DNA of 55,563 nt from assembly GCA_017470525.1 (NCBI GenBank), contig JAFUYM010000051.1, positions 1-55,563 on the forward strand, in the 5' to 3' direction. A program made the position numbers and the translations under genes. This document shows positions 25,742-33,410 of this stretch, in pieces; within the stretch, counting starts at the first letter, position 1, and every line of letters begins with the position of its first letter. Below the pieces are notes generated by a model. The model saw nothing but the letters and a program-made list of their open reading frames with translations, did no database searches and was not told where the DNA came from. Origin of the DNA: Bacteroidaceae bacterium (lineage in GTDB: Bacteria > Bacteroidota > Bacteroidia > Bacteroidales > Bacteroidaceae).

Positions 25742-26119
25742 TCAATTCTTCACTGCCACCACTTCAATCTCCACCAGTGCATTCTTCGGCAGCGTCTTTA
25801 CTGCCACAGCCGAACGGGCTGGATAAGGTTCTGTGAAAAACTCGGCATACACACTGTTCATCTCAGCGAAGTCGCCCATGTCTGCCATGAACACCGTGGT
25901 CTTTACCACATTTGCCATCGACAGACCTGCCTCTTCCAGAATCGCCTTTACATTCGAGAGCGACTGCCGTGTCTGCTCCTTGATGCCTCCTTCAGGGAAA
26001 GCACCTGTGGCTGGGTCAAGTCCCAATTGTCCCGAAGTGTAAACAAATTCTCCTACCTGAATCGCTTGGCTGTAGGGACCTATCGCCCCAGGAGCCCTCT
26101 TTGTACTGATTGTTTTCAT
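25742..26119 (-). CDS. RidA family enamine/imine deaminase
   Basis: 125 residues, the normal length. GPYSQAIQVGEFVYTSGQLG at the N terminus and RSAVAVKTLPKNALVEIEVV at the C terminus, with the substrate-binding arginine, place it in the RidA (YjgF/YER057c/UK114) family, which removes reactive 2-aminoacrylate. It is one nt upstream of argB and follows its own promoter, so it starts the ridA-argB-sigma unit. Confidence 0.93.
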   Translation of the reverse strand: MKTISTKRAPGAIGPYSQAIQVGEFVYTSGQLGLDPATGAFPEGGIKEQTRQSLSNVKAILEEAGLSMANVVKTTVFMADMGDFAEMNSVYAEFFTEPYPARSAVAVKTLPKNALVEIEVVAVKN

Positions 26120-26143
26120 AAAAAATTTTGTTGATAATGGTAC

Positions 26144-26151
26144 AAAGGTAA
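26144..26151 (-). promoter_or_regulatory. -7 promoter element of ridA-argB
   Basis: Read on the - strand: TACCTTTG, 25 nt before the ridA start. Confidence 0.65.
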
Positions 26152-26224
26152 GAAATAATTAGGAATTAGAAGTTAGGAATGAGGAAATTTTACCACCTGA
26201 GAAACATAACTCCCAATAAATCCG

Positions 26225-26232
26225 TATCTTTG
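26225..26232 (+). promoter_or_regulatory. -7 promoter element of the 26296 esterase-like gene
   Basis: TATCTTTG, about 63 nt before the ATG at 26296. Confidence 0.6.
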
Positions 26233-26295
26233 TAACCCAATTTTCGTTCCTAATGATTCATACTCTTTACACAAAATCCAGAAAAGAAAGACCTT

Positions 26296-27132
26296 ATGAT
26301 ACACAAAACTTGCTCCCTTATCCAGTTTCTGTTCTGTTGCCTGACCTCTTGGGGGCAGCAGACGATTGATTTGCCCACTTCCCAATCCGACACCTATCAC
26401 CCCTCCATTCAGGTATATCTTCCCGCTGCTGACAAAGCCAACGGATGTGCCGTCATCCTTTGCCCAGGCGGAGGCATGAGAGCACTCTCGTGGGGTAGCG
26501 ATGTGGAACAGATGGCAACCTTCCTCAATGAACGGGGCATTGCCGCCATCGGACTGAAATATCATCTCAATACAGGCTCCTTCCCCCAGGGGATGAAGAT
26601 GTCGCCCATGGTTGATGTCACCCATCTCGAACGTTTCCCCCAAGCCGATGCCAATCCCATGCACTATCCCGCAGGAGATTCCATCCTCCAACTTGCGTCC
26701 GATGATGCCAAAGCAGCCGTTCGTCTGGTGCGCCAGCATGCCCAAGCGTGGAATCTCGACCCTCACAAGATTGGCTTTCTTGGCTTCTCCGCAGGAGGTG
26801 GTGTAGCCATTGCTGCCACCATCCAAGCGGCTGATGCGGCTGAGCGTCCTGACTTCCTCTGCACCAACTTCGGTCCTTCCCTCATGCCCGTTCAAGTGCC
26901 CACTCCTGCCCCTCCTCTCCTCATCATGACCCGTGCCGACCACCAGAACGTAGCCGCAGGTCTCGTCAATCTCTTCCTCGAATGGAAGAAAGCCGGAGCC
27001 AATGCCGAACTCCACCTTTATGGCGACGGCACAGGTCCCTACACCCTCATGCCCCAAACAGGACGTACCACCACCGAAGCGTGGAGCCAGCAGTTCCTCC
27101 TGTGGCTGCAAGCCAAAGGATTTGTGAAGTAA
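26296..27132 (+). CDS. Secreted alpha/beta hydrolase (acetyl-xylan-esterase-like), active-site histidine not seen
   Basis: 278 residues with a probable signal peptide (residues 1-21, ending near SWGQ). The oxyanion-hole CPGGG motif and the nucleophile elbow GFSAGGG match the BD-FAE/esterase-lipase group, and TRADHQNV probably holds the acidic residue. Where related enzymes have a GGHGF-type motif with the catalytic histidine, the sequence reads YGDGTGPYTL and no histidine is seen. It may therefore be inactive, or my alignment may be off. It has its own promoter and lies just before the convergent restriction genes. Confidence 0.75.
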   Translation: MIHKTCSLIQFLFCCLTSWGQQTIDLPTSQSDTYHPSIQVYLPAADKANGCAVILCPGGGMRALSWGSDVEQMATFLNERGIAAIGLKYHLNTGSFPQGMKMSPMVDVTHLERFPQADANPMHYPAGDSILQLASDDAKAAVRLVRQHAQAWNLDPHKIGFLGFSAGGGVAIAATIQAADAAERPDFLCTNFGPSLMPVQVPTPAPPLLIMTRADHQNVAAGLVNLFLEWKKAGANAELHLYGDGTGPYTLMPQTGRTTTEAWSQQFLLWLQAKGFVK

Positions 27133-27307
27133 CATGCATTTGACGCATGATGTTTTTCTCTACAATGACTCTCACTTTTCGAATCCCATTGTCTTCTCTA
27201 TGTCTATATTAGAATTACGGCATCATCGCTATTGTAAAAAACTTAGTGATGGTGCCATAGAAAAGATAAAAGCAGAGGCGAAAGAATGGGGATTTTTTAA
27301 GGTGCTA

Positions 27308-28195
27308 CTACATGATTACTCCTTCTTCTCTCATTTTCGCTTCTATGTTAGACCATGGACGTTCAATATGTTGCTTGGTCTCTTTGAAAAACCTTATGAC
27401 CACATCTGGATCTATAGGTGAAAAGTATTCCTTTCTTTTTGTTTTGCGGAGTACATAGATTTGGTCTATACGAGAGTAGATAGGGTCAACCTTCAAATCT
27501 ACATCATAATTCTCTGAAACGACAACAAATCTGGTATATGGATTACCTGATTTCAGTTTTTCTGCTGTTGCGATGACTCCTTCTAGCATGGTTTTATCAA
27601 GATAGGTCTTGTTCTCAACCGCAATTATTGGAACTTTTATCTCTTTAGTCTTCCCATCAATGCTCAGTTCCACTTTTCTGTAGATTGCAAAATCTTGGTC
27701 TTTCACATTTATTTCCACATTAGGTTCTTTAACGAAATTCTCTATACCTGATGCTGTAAAGTACAAATTGGTGTATGCTTTGGCTGCGCCGCCCTGTATA
27801 AGGTTGTTGGCATCTTTATATTTACGTTTCAAATCCGCAACATAGTCTCTGAAAAGAAAAAACATGAATTCTTCCAAAATGGTAGAACGGAATTTCCCTT
27901 GTGAACTAAAAACGTCATCCAATTGTAAGTGGTTATAATCCCGATAATATTCGTTGAGTAATTTTACTCGTTCTTTGATGATAGAATCAGAATAACCTTT
28001 CAGTTTTTTCTGATTTTCCAAATAATCAGCATATATGGGAACAACCTCCTCTAACGCCCTTTTTTCTTTCGCTTTAACCTTTTTGCTGGATTTAGTACAG
28101 ATGTTGGACGCATGGGATAATTGTGTATGAATGCCGCATTCTTCTTGCAAGAAGTTTAAATCTTCCCAACAATCATAATCATAGTTGTATGTCAT
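27308..28195 (-). CDS. Type II restriction endonuclease, PD-(D/E)XK fold, possibly Bpu10I-like
   Basis: 295 residues. The catalytic core appears as an Asp in KDQDFAIYRKVEL (near 165) and IIAVENKTYLDKTMLEG (Glu-x-Lys near 194-196). The ENKTYLDKTMLEG block resembles what I recall of the Bpu10I/DdeI-type family, but this is a low-certainty placement and the recognition site is unknown. Its start overlaps the methyltransferase stop by 17 nt, so the pair is translated together with the methylase first. The DNA is clearly more AT-rich than the neighbours, a sign of horizontal acquisition. Confidence 0.75.
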   Translation of the reverse strand: MTYNYDYDCWEDLNFLQEECGIHTQLSHASNICTKSSKKVKAKEKRALEEVVPIYADYLENQKKLKGYSDSIIKERVKLLNEYYRDYNHLQLDDVFSSQGKFRSTILEEFMFFLFRDYVADLKRKYKDANNLIQGGAAKAYTNLYFTASGIENFVKEPNVEINVKDQDFAIYRKVELSIDGKTKEIKVPIIAVENKTYLDKTMLEGVIATAEKLKSGNPYTRFVVVSENYDVDLKVDPIYSRIDQIYVLRKTKRKEYFSPIDPDVVIRFFKETKQHIERPWSNIEAKMREEGVIM

Positions 28196-29315
28196 GGTCT
28201 TCTGGATTTAGTAGGTGGTGAATGTGTGCTGCGATATGATAGGCAAGTAAGACGGGAACGGCATTCCCTATCTGTTGGTATTGGCTTAATCCTTTTTCCC
28301 AACTCATTTTTGTACGCATCCCCTCAAAAACAAAGTCATCTGGAAATGATTGAAGACGTGCTCCTTCTCTTGCCGTGAAGTTTCTATTTAAATGAGGATG
28401 TATGAAATTGCTTTGAAAGGACGCTGCAATAGTAGGGGCAGGCTTATTACCATATACGCGTTGATTGTTCTGCGAGAATTTTGTTTGTGATTTTTCATTG
28501 GGCGCTCCTCTTTTCACCGCACCGTGAGTATCCCATACATCAAGAAGGTTTTGACCAGGTTGTATGGCTTCAAATCTTTCAATTAAACGGCGTGTATGGC
28601 GCATTGCCACATGGTTATACACCATATGAGAATCTCTTCGCATTAGACGTTGATAGTTATTCTGTGGCTCCATTGTATATTCCTGTACTTCCATCCCCTC
28701 ACTTGAATGGATAATTGGCAAATCGGATATCGCATCATCGACCGTCACTACACCTTCAATAGGTGCAGGAAAAGAAGGCTCTATCCTTAAATCATTGCGG
28801 AGACCTATAATGATAACACGTTCGCGCATCTGAGGAACTCCATAATCCGAAGCACAAAGAATTTGATATCTAACATTATATCCTTCGCCGGCATGAGTGA
28901 ATTCTTCAATAATGGTATTGATAACGGCTCCATTTTTCATTGAAAGCAGTCCTTTTACATTCTCCATCACAAATGCTCTAGGGGAATACCAATCAATGAA
29001 TTTCACAAATTGATAGAACAGTCGATTACGAGGATCATCTTTTATTTTATTTCTACGTTTGTTAGCAAGACTAAAACCTTGACATGGAGGACCGCCAATA
29101 ATCACATCTGGTACAACACCTCCCGTAAATTTATCAACTTCCTTTTTTGTTATTTGGCAAATGTCTTTTACCATGAAAGGGGTTTCAGGAAAGTTGCGTA
29201 CAAATGTTTTTCCTGCATTTTCATCTACATCTGATGCAAAGATGGAATGAAAACCTGCCATTTTGAAACCAAGGCTCATTCCACCACATCCAGAAAACAA
29301 ATCTATTGAAGTCAT
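28179..29315 (-). CDS. DNA (cytosine-5) methyltransferase of the restriction-modification system
   Basis: 378 residues from the ATG at 29315. Motif I SIDLFSGCGGMSLGF (3-17), motif IV GGPPCQGFS with the catalytic Cys78, motif VI MENVKGLL, motif VIII PQMRERVIIIG and motif X QYQQIGNAVP are all present in the usual order. It protects host DNA against the following endonuclease. A start at 29429 would add 38 residues ahead of motif I and run into the terminator of the upstream RNA, so 29315 is preferred. The perfect palindrome at 29326-29344 lies 11 nt upstream and may be an operator. Confidence 0.92.
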   Translation of the reverse strand: MTSIDLFSGCGGMSLGFKMAGFHSIFASDVDENAGKTFVRNFPETPFMVKDICQITKKEVDKFTGGVVPDVIIGGPPCQGFSLANKRRNKIKDDPRNRLFYQFVKFIDWYSPRAFVMENVKGLLSMKNGAVINTIIEEFTHAGEGYNVRYQILCASDYGVPQMRERVIIIGLRNDLRIEPSFPAPIEGVVTVDDAISDLPIIHSSEGMEVQEYTMEPQNNYQRLMRRDSHMVYNHVAMRHTRRLIERFEAIQPGQNLLDVWDTHGAVKRGAPNEKSQTKFSQNNQRVYGNKPAPTIAASFQSNFIHPHLNRNFTAREGARLQSFPDDFVFEGMRTKMSWEKGLSQYQQIGNAVPVLLAYHIAAHIHHLLNPEDHDIQL

Positions 29316-29325
29316 TGGTGTGTTT

Positions 29326-29344
29326 TTGTACAGAATTTGTACAA
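29326..29344. promoter_or_regulatory. Palindromic operator candidate before the methyltransferase
   Basis: TTGTACAGAATTTGTACAA is an inverted repeat with 7-bp arms and a 5-bp spacer, positioned directly before the methyltransferase start. It is typical of a repressor or autoregulation site; no C protein gene is present. Confidence 0.5.
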
Positions 29345-29408
29345 CTTCAATATCCGTAAACACCCTAACGGATACTTCTTGTTTTTTTATTATTTGGAAA
29401 CTACATAC

Positions 29409-29722
29409 AAAAAACGAGGTGCTTGCCATCTGCCTGTTCGTTCTCGAGGTCTAGCACAACCTTTGCAATAACAGGACAGAGTCAAACACCCACGCAAGGA
29501 AGTATATAGAACACCCTAAAGTGTGCGTGAGGGCACAATGACCCTCTGCACACTTGGGATGTGTACATACTACACTCCCGAGGGCATCACCTCTGCGTTG
29601 TTTCCGATTGCAATCTTGAAAGTGCTAGTTTCGAGAACCAAAAACAAAGCGTCAGTAACGCCTTTTAATATGTAGTGCCTCACCCCGTCACATGTCCTGA
29701 AAGAATGTATGTGTAGGTGAAG
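29409..29722 (-). ncRNA. Structured small RNA, candidate 6S-like RNA
   Basis: Read on the - strand, a transcript from the promoter at 29729-29736 to a T-run at 29414-29409. Its 199-nt core (29638 down to 29440) folds as one long interrupted rod by successive perfect pairings: GTTCTCGA/TCGAGAAC type closing stem (29440-29447 with 29631-29638), CTAGCAC/GTGCTAG (29451-29457 with 29622-29628), TTGCAAT/ATTGCAA (29463-29469 with 29607-29613), and an apical hairpin (GTGTGC/GCACAC and GAGGG/CCCTC, 29521-29553). A rod of about 200 nt with internal bubbles is the architecture of 6S RNA. It could instead be another Bacteroidales RNA such as the Bacteroidales-1 motif, or a leader. No plausible protein is encoded here. 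Confidence 0.6.
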
Positions 29723-29728
29723 GCGTTG

Positions 29729-29736
29729 CAAAGGTA
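29729..29736 (-). promoter_or_regulatory. -7 promoter element of the structured RNA
   Basis: Read on the - strand: TACCTTTG, a full match to TAnnTTTG, pointing into the 29722-29409 RNA. About 400 nt separate it from the nearest downstream start codon. Confidence 0.7.
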
Positions 29737-29756
29737 CAAAGTTTTTCTGAAATAAC

Positions 29757-29786
29757 AAAAAAGGCAAGGATTTTTGTGCCCTTGCC
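29757..29786 (-). terminator. Terminator of the phosphoesterase gene
   Basis: Stem CCTTGCC/GGCAAGG with a 10-nt loop, followed on the - strand by TTTTTTG. It separates the phosphoesterase-HxlR unit from the RNA promoter. Confidence 0.75.
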
Positions 29787-29797
29787 TTTCAAAACGT

Positions 29798-30895
29798 CTA
29801 TGGTTCGTTTTTGATAACTGCCACCACATACTCCGACTGGGTGCCGATGCGGAACTTGCCGCCCCAGATGCCGAGACCTGAAGAGACGTAGTACTGGGTG
29901 TTGCCGCGCTGATGGCTGCCCCAGGAGCATTCGTAGATGGCATCGGTCACCCACGAGGCTGGCCATACCTGCCCACGATGCGTGTGGCCGCTCAGTTGGA
30001 AGTCGATGCCAGCCTGTTCCGCCAGTTCGAGGTTGTAGGGTTGATGGTCGAGCAGGAGGATGAACTTGGATTTGTCCACGTTGGCAATCAAATCTTCAAC
30101 GCTCTTGCGCCGCAGGTTGGTGCGGTCGTCACGTCCGATGATGACAAAGGTGCTGTCCACTTCCGTGGCACTATCGCTGAGCAGGTGGATGCCGGCATCC
30201 TTGTAGAACTTCTGTGCATTCGGCTCGCCGCTGTAGTATTCGTGATTGCCCAGACAGGCATAGACGGGAGCGGTGAGGCGACGGAACTCCGCTGCCATGT
30301 CCTCTTCGATGAGGGGACGGACGCTGATGTCGATGATGTCGCCAGCGATGAGGATGAAGTCGGGCTGTTCGGCATTGATCATATCCACCCAACGAGCCAG
30401 TTCCTTGCGTGGGTTGTGGTAGCCTAGGTGGAGGTCGCTCAGCATCACCACTTTGTATGCCTTGGGCAGTGGCTTGGTGGTCTTTACCTCCAAAGGCACT
30501 CGCACCTTGTTTTTATAATGGATGTTGCCACAGAGGAAAATGCCGAAAATCACCACGAAGATGCCCGCAGCCGTGTACCAGTTGTCGTAGAAGATGGAAC
30601 GGGGAATAAGCCGACAGAGTCGTCCCAAGTCGAGCACCAGAAAGAGCAGGACAAGATAGAGCATCACGAAGATGGATGAAGTGCCGATTTCGTAGAGCAC
30701 CTGCGACACCGCCAACGGGAAAGTGTCAAGTTTGCCCTTGAAGTTGAGGAACAGCAGCCCGAAGCATGCCAAACCGAGGAGGATGAGGAGGGTCTTCCAC
30801 ACCCAGTGCAACGGCAGCAACGTCCATACGTGCCAACCGATATAAGCGATGCCAGCCAATGGCAGCAGCATAAAAAGAAAAGCCCACATTTTCAT
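29798..30895 (-). CDS. Membrane-anchored metallophosphoesterase
   Basis: 365 residues. The N-terminal 125 residues contain four hydrophobic segments (about 3-30, 34-52, 68-90, 108-125). The rest is a calcineurin-like phosphoesterase with all metal motifs: LSDLHLGY, AGDIID, GNHEYY and SGHTHRGQ. Such YkuE/YaeI-type proteins hydrolyse phosphodiester or pyrophosphate bonds in lipids or nucleotides; the substrate here is unknown. It overlaps the HxlR regulator upstream by 4 nt, so both form one transcript. Confidence 0.88.
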   Translation of the reverse strand: MKMWAFLFMLLPLAGIAYIGWHVWTLLPLHWVWKTLLILLGLACFGLLFLNFKGKLDTFPLAVSQVLYEIGTSSIFVMLYLVLLFLVLDLGRLCRLIPRSIFYDNWYTAAGIFVVIFGIFLCGNIHYKNKVRVPLEVKTTKPLPKAYKVVMLSDLHLGYHNPRKELARWVDMINAEQPDFILIAGDIIDISVRPLIEEDMAAEFRRLTAPVYACLGNHEYYSGEPNAQKFYKDAGIHLLSDSATEVDSTFVIIGRDDRTNLRRKSVEDLIANVDKSKFILLLDHQPYNLELAEQAGIDFQLSGHTHRGQVWPASWVTDAIYECSWGSHQRGNTQYYVSSGLGIWGGKFRIGTQSEYVVAVIKNEP

Positions 30896-31245
30896 AAGAG
30901 TTGTTTAGTTACTACATCGTCGAAATGCTGGTTGGCCCAGTCGATGAGGGAACTGATGGCGGGCATGAGCGACTTGCCCGTGTCGGTGAGGGAATACTCT
31001 ACCCGTGGGGGAACGACGGGATAGACCTTGCGGCTGACCAGATGGTTCTGTTCGAGATTCTTCAAGGTGGCAGAAAGCATCTTCTGCGAACAATCCGTCA
31101 TGAGGTGACGCAATTCGTTGAACCGCAACACACCCGTCTCGCTCGTGTGGAGCGAATAAAGCACGAGCATTGACCATTTGTCGCCAAAGCGACTGATTAC
31201 CTGTCGGATGGGACATGCCAAATATCCCGCTTGTATATCTGCCAT
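30892..31245 (-). CDS. HxlR family transcriptional regulator
   Basis: 117 residues, a single winged helix-turn-helix domain. The N-terminal CPIRQVISRFGDKWSMLVLY (with the redox-type cysteine at 11) and FNELRHLMTDCSQKMLSATL are characteristic. Many HxlR proteins sense oxidants or aldehydes and control a neighbouring oxidoreductase. Here the divergent neighbour is only a fragment of an NAD(P)-binding protein, and the downstream gene is a phosphoesterase. It has its own promoter 17 nt upstream. Confidence 0.9.
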   Translation of the reverse strand: MADIQAGYLACPIRQVISRFGDKWSMLVLYSLHTSETGVLRFNELRHLMTDCSQKMLSATLKNLEQNHLVSRKVYPVVPPRVEYSLTDTGKSLMPAISSLIDWANQHFDDVVTKQLL

Positions 31246-31261
31246 AATACTGATTTTGGGG

Positions 31262-31269
31262 CAAAGGTA
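31262..31269 (-). promoter_or_regulatory. -7 promoter element of the HxlR gene
   Basis: Read on the - strand: TACCTTTG, 17 nt before the start at 31245. Confidence 0.65.
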
Positions 31270-31318
31270 CGATTAAATGAGAGAAAAACAAAATTTCTTC
31301 ACTCATTTTAAATTTTTC

Positions 31319-31651
31319 AGCGGTGCCGGCACGTTGTTCTGCGCTCCCGGTCTGCGCGTGGTTGACAGTGGTGCCATCCCCGAGGAAATCATGGGCGGCG
31401 TACGTCCGTTAGGCGACTTCTATCTGAACACACTCACGCAGGAGCAGGACATCGACTGGACGTTCTTCTCTCCCGCCGGTGCTTTCGACGAGAAAGGCGA
31501 GCGCACGGGCAAGTTCCGTCTGGGCAAGGACGACCTCATCGTTGACGAGAACGGCCAGAGCCACATCAGCGTTCAAGACTATGCCGTGGCAATGGTCGAT
31601 GAACTGGAGAAGCCCGCACACCACAAGGAACGTTTCACCATTGGATACTAA
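31319..31651 (+). pseudogene. C-terminal half of an NAD(P)H-binding oxidoreductase (truncated)
   Basis: The frame encodes GAGTLFCAPGLRVVDSG, then DWTFFSPAGAFDEKGERTGK and ends HHKERFTIGY, which resembles the C-terminal half of YwnB/NmrA-like NAD(P)-binding proteins of about 210 residues. The N-terminal Rossmann motif (GATGxxG) is missing. An ATG at 31277 keeps the frame open, but the first 14 residues look like accidental translation of the HxlR promoter region. HxlR regulators often sit divergent from such a gene, so this is probably the former target with its 5' half deleted. Confidence 0.7.
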
Positions 31652-31753
31652 GCGACGATGTCATTTTGGCTATTTGCCGTGTTTTTTCCTATACAGAACG
31701 AGTCAGCGGACAGAGAAGAAAAGGCTGGTTGATGGGAATGCCAGAGTCTTGCT

Positions 31754-32404
31754 TTATGAATGAGCAATCTTTTCAGCCATTCGTCTGCCTGCATCGAAGG
31801 CTTTTTGTAGGTCCTGCTCCCAATGAGCATCACGATACTGCCGCTTGGCTTCCTCCGAGAAGCCCGCCAACTCATAGCGGTCGTAGTTCTTCACCTGATA
31901 GGTGTTGTAGGCATTGACATGCTCGGGCTGTCCGAGGGCTCTTGCAATGACACTTTCCATCACGCCCCAGCAATTCGTGTTTTCGTATTGTGCGGGTGTG
32001 GAGTTCATGGCCAACGTCAGCACAACGGGTATACGCTTCGGAGCCGTCACGCTGTAGTCATTATAAGAGAGCCAAGGGAAGGCGAGCCGCTCAAGGAATG
32101 CTCGCATCTGTGCCGTTATCTCGCTGAAATAGTTGGGCGAACCCAGCACCAGACCATCAGCCTCGGCAATTTCCTCCAATACAGGCGTCAGCGCATCCTT
32201 GAACTTGCAGACATTCGATGCCTTGCCCTTGATTTTACAGGCCATACACGACATGCATCCCTTGTAGTCGAGACCATAGAGACGAATGGTCTTTACTTCG
32301 ATCTGGTCACTCACCGAGGCAGCACCTTCAGCAAACTTCTGTAACATCGAGGCCGTGTTGAACGTCTTACGCGGGCCTCCGTCGATAATCATTATTTTCT
32401 TCAT
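31754..32404 (-). CDS. Flavodoxin-fold NAD(P)H-dependent FMN reductase
   Basis: 216 residues from the ATG at 32404 (MKKIMIIDGGPRKTFNTASM, the FMN phosphate loop). GCMSCMACKIKG is the cysteine-rich motif of this group, and VLGSPNYFSEITAQMRAFLERL is the second FMN-binding region. Such proteins reduce FMN, quinones or iron with NAD(P)H. The in-frame ATG at 32434 is less likely. It is transcribed alone from the promoter at 32516-32523. Confidence 0.88.
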   Translation of the reverse strand: MKKIMIIDGGPRKTFNTASMLQKFAEGAASVSDQIEVKTIRLYGLDYKGCMSCMACKIKGKASNVCKFKDALTPVLEEIAEADGLVLGSPNYFSEITAQMRAFLERLAFPWLSYNDYSVTAPKRIPVVLTLAMNSTPAQYENTNCWGVMESVIARALGQPEHVNAYNTYQVKNYDRYELAGFSEEAKRQYRDAHWEQDLQKAFDAGRRMAEKIAHS

Positions 32405-32515
32405 ATCAGTAGTATTATAGTGTAATCTCATCAAAAACCAAAGGCTCCGAAACCTGTATCCAGCAGTATACGTACAAAATCCGACCCAGTGATAAGACTT
32501 TAGTGTTTAGTTCTG

Positions 32516-32523
32516 CAAATATA
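32516..32523 (-). promoter_or_regulatory. -7 promoter element of the flavodoxin gene
   Basis: Read on the - strand: TATATTTG, 112 nt before the start at 32404. Confidence 0.5.
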
Positions 32524-32587
32524 CGAAGAATTGTTCAGAATATGGCACACTATTCCACTTTTTCTATCTTCACGCTATCCAACTTGT

Positions 32588-32893
32588 ATGGTCGAAGCAG
32601 GCTACTCTGTTAACACAGGTGGAACAATCAGTGTAAATTGGACTGAGATTAATACAACGCATGGATATCAAGCTACGCCCAAATTCTTTATTGGCGCAGG
32701 TGTCGGTTTTCACTTCATTCCTGACATGAAAGAGGGCGTTATAGATGGCAAGCCTCATTGGAAGCGAGATAGTTCATTAGTATTCCAAGAATCATACATG
32801 TACAACAAAGGGAAATATGATTATGATTGGAGCTATAAGGATATAGAGGAGTCTCAAAGTGCAGTTTCTCTAAAAGTTGGATTTGAATTTTAA
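32588..32893 (+). pseudogene. C-terminal remnant of an outer-membrane beta-barrel protein
   Basis: The frame reads GYSVNTGGTISVNW and later FFIGAGVGFHFIPD and ends AVSLKVGFEF. The alternating strands and final aromatic residue are typical of the last strands of a small Bacteroidetes porin-like barrel. There is no signal peptide, and about 100 residues is too short for a barrel. It runs directly into a lipoprotein gene 12 nt downstream. I read it as a 5'-truncated gene. Confidence 0.6.
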
Positions 32894-32904
32894 AAGTTAT
32901 AACA

Positions 32905-33318
32905 ATGAAGCAGTATTTTTCTTATTTGGTGGCAGTACTGATGATTGCCTTGGTAAGCGTTAGTTTTATGGCTTGCAGCAGTGACGATGACGACGAATCT
33001 TCTTTGTCGTTCACAAAAGAGATTATTGTCGGAAAGTGGAAGATTACCAACATTGCTGGAAATAATGAGCACAGCAACTGGCTTTCTGTAGGGAGTGAAG
33101 CAGAGTTTAAATCTGATGGAACGTGCGTAGGTTGGTTCTCAATGGAAGATGCTTACAAGATTGAAGGTGGACGCATCAAGACTTATTATGCAAGAACGAG
33201 TGAACCGATGTTTGTTTATACGCTTTTGTCACAAAACGGAACCACGCTTTCGGTTAGGATGGATGGAACTCTGGATGACAACAGCACGTGTACTTTGACT
33301 TTGCAGAAAGTGAACTAA
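32905..33318 (+). CDS. Small lipocalin-like lipoprotein
   Basis: 137 residues. Signal peptide with lipobox FMAC (Cys24) followed by SSDDDDES. The remaining 110 residues (IVGKWKITNIAGN, then FKSDGTCVGWF and a final CTLTLQKV) fit the lipocalin-like fold common in Bacteroidetes lipoproteins, where a KW motif starts the barrel. Function unknown. It lies 12 nt after the truncated outer-membrane gene, so it may once have been its operon partner. Confidence 0.75.
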   Translation: MKQYFSYLVAVLMIALVSVSFMACSSDDDDESSLSFTKEIIVGKWKITNIAGNNEHSNWLSVGSEAEFKSDGTCVGWFSMEDAYKIEGGRIKTYYARTSEPMFVYTLLSQNGTTLSVRMDGTLDDNSTCTLTLQKVN

Positions 33319-33345
33319 ACGAAGATACTCATATTTACAAACGCA

Positions 33346-33395
33346 AGAGCGGGAACCCTTGCCGACATCCTCGGCCTCGGTTCCCGCTCTTTGTT
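33346..33395. terminator. Bidirectional terminator
   Basis: Perfect 12-bp stem AGAGCGGGAACC/GGTTCCCGCTCT with a 21-nt loop between two convergent genes, followed by TTGTTTCT on the + strand. Confidence 0.75.
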
Positions 33396-33410
33396 TCTCA
33401 TGTCTGACTC

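Noticed and set aside
26173-27135. 320-codon - strand frame opposite the esterase-like gene
   Set aside because: It mirrors the codon pattern of the + strand gene, which has a signal peptide and family motifs.
27134-27421. 95-codon + strand frame directly after the esterase stop
   Set aside because: It overlaps the end of the restriction gene antisense by 114 nt, has no recognisable family and no promoter or ribosome-binding site of its own.
29316-29429. 38-residue N-terminal extension of the methyltransferase
   Set aside because: Motif I of this enzyme class normally begins within the first few residues, and the extension would start in the RNA terminator.
29409-29722. RNase P RNA, SRP RNA or tmRNA at the structured RNA locus
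   Set aside because: None of their conserved words is present (no GAGGAAAGTC, no GGAAGCAG-type SRP loop, no tRNA-like ends).
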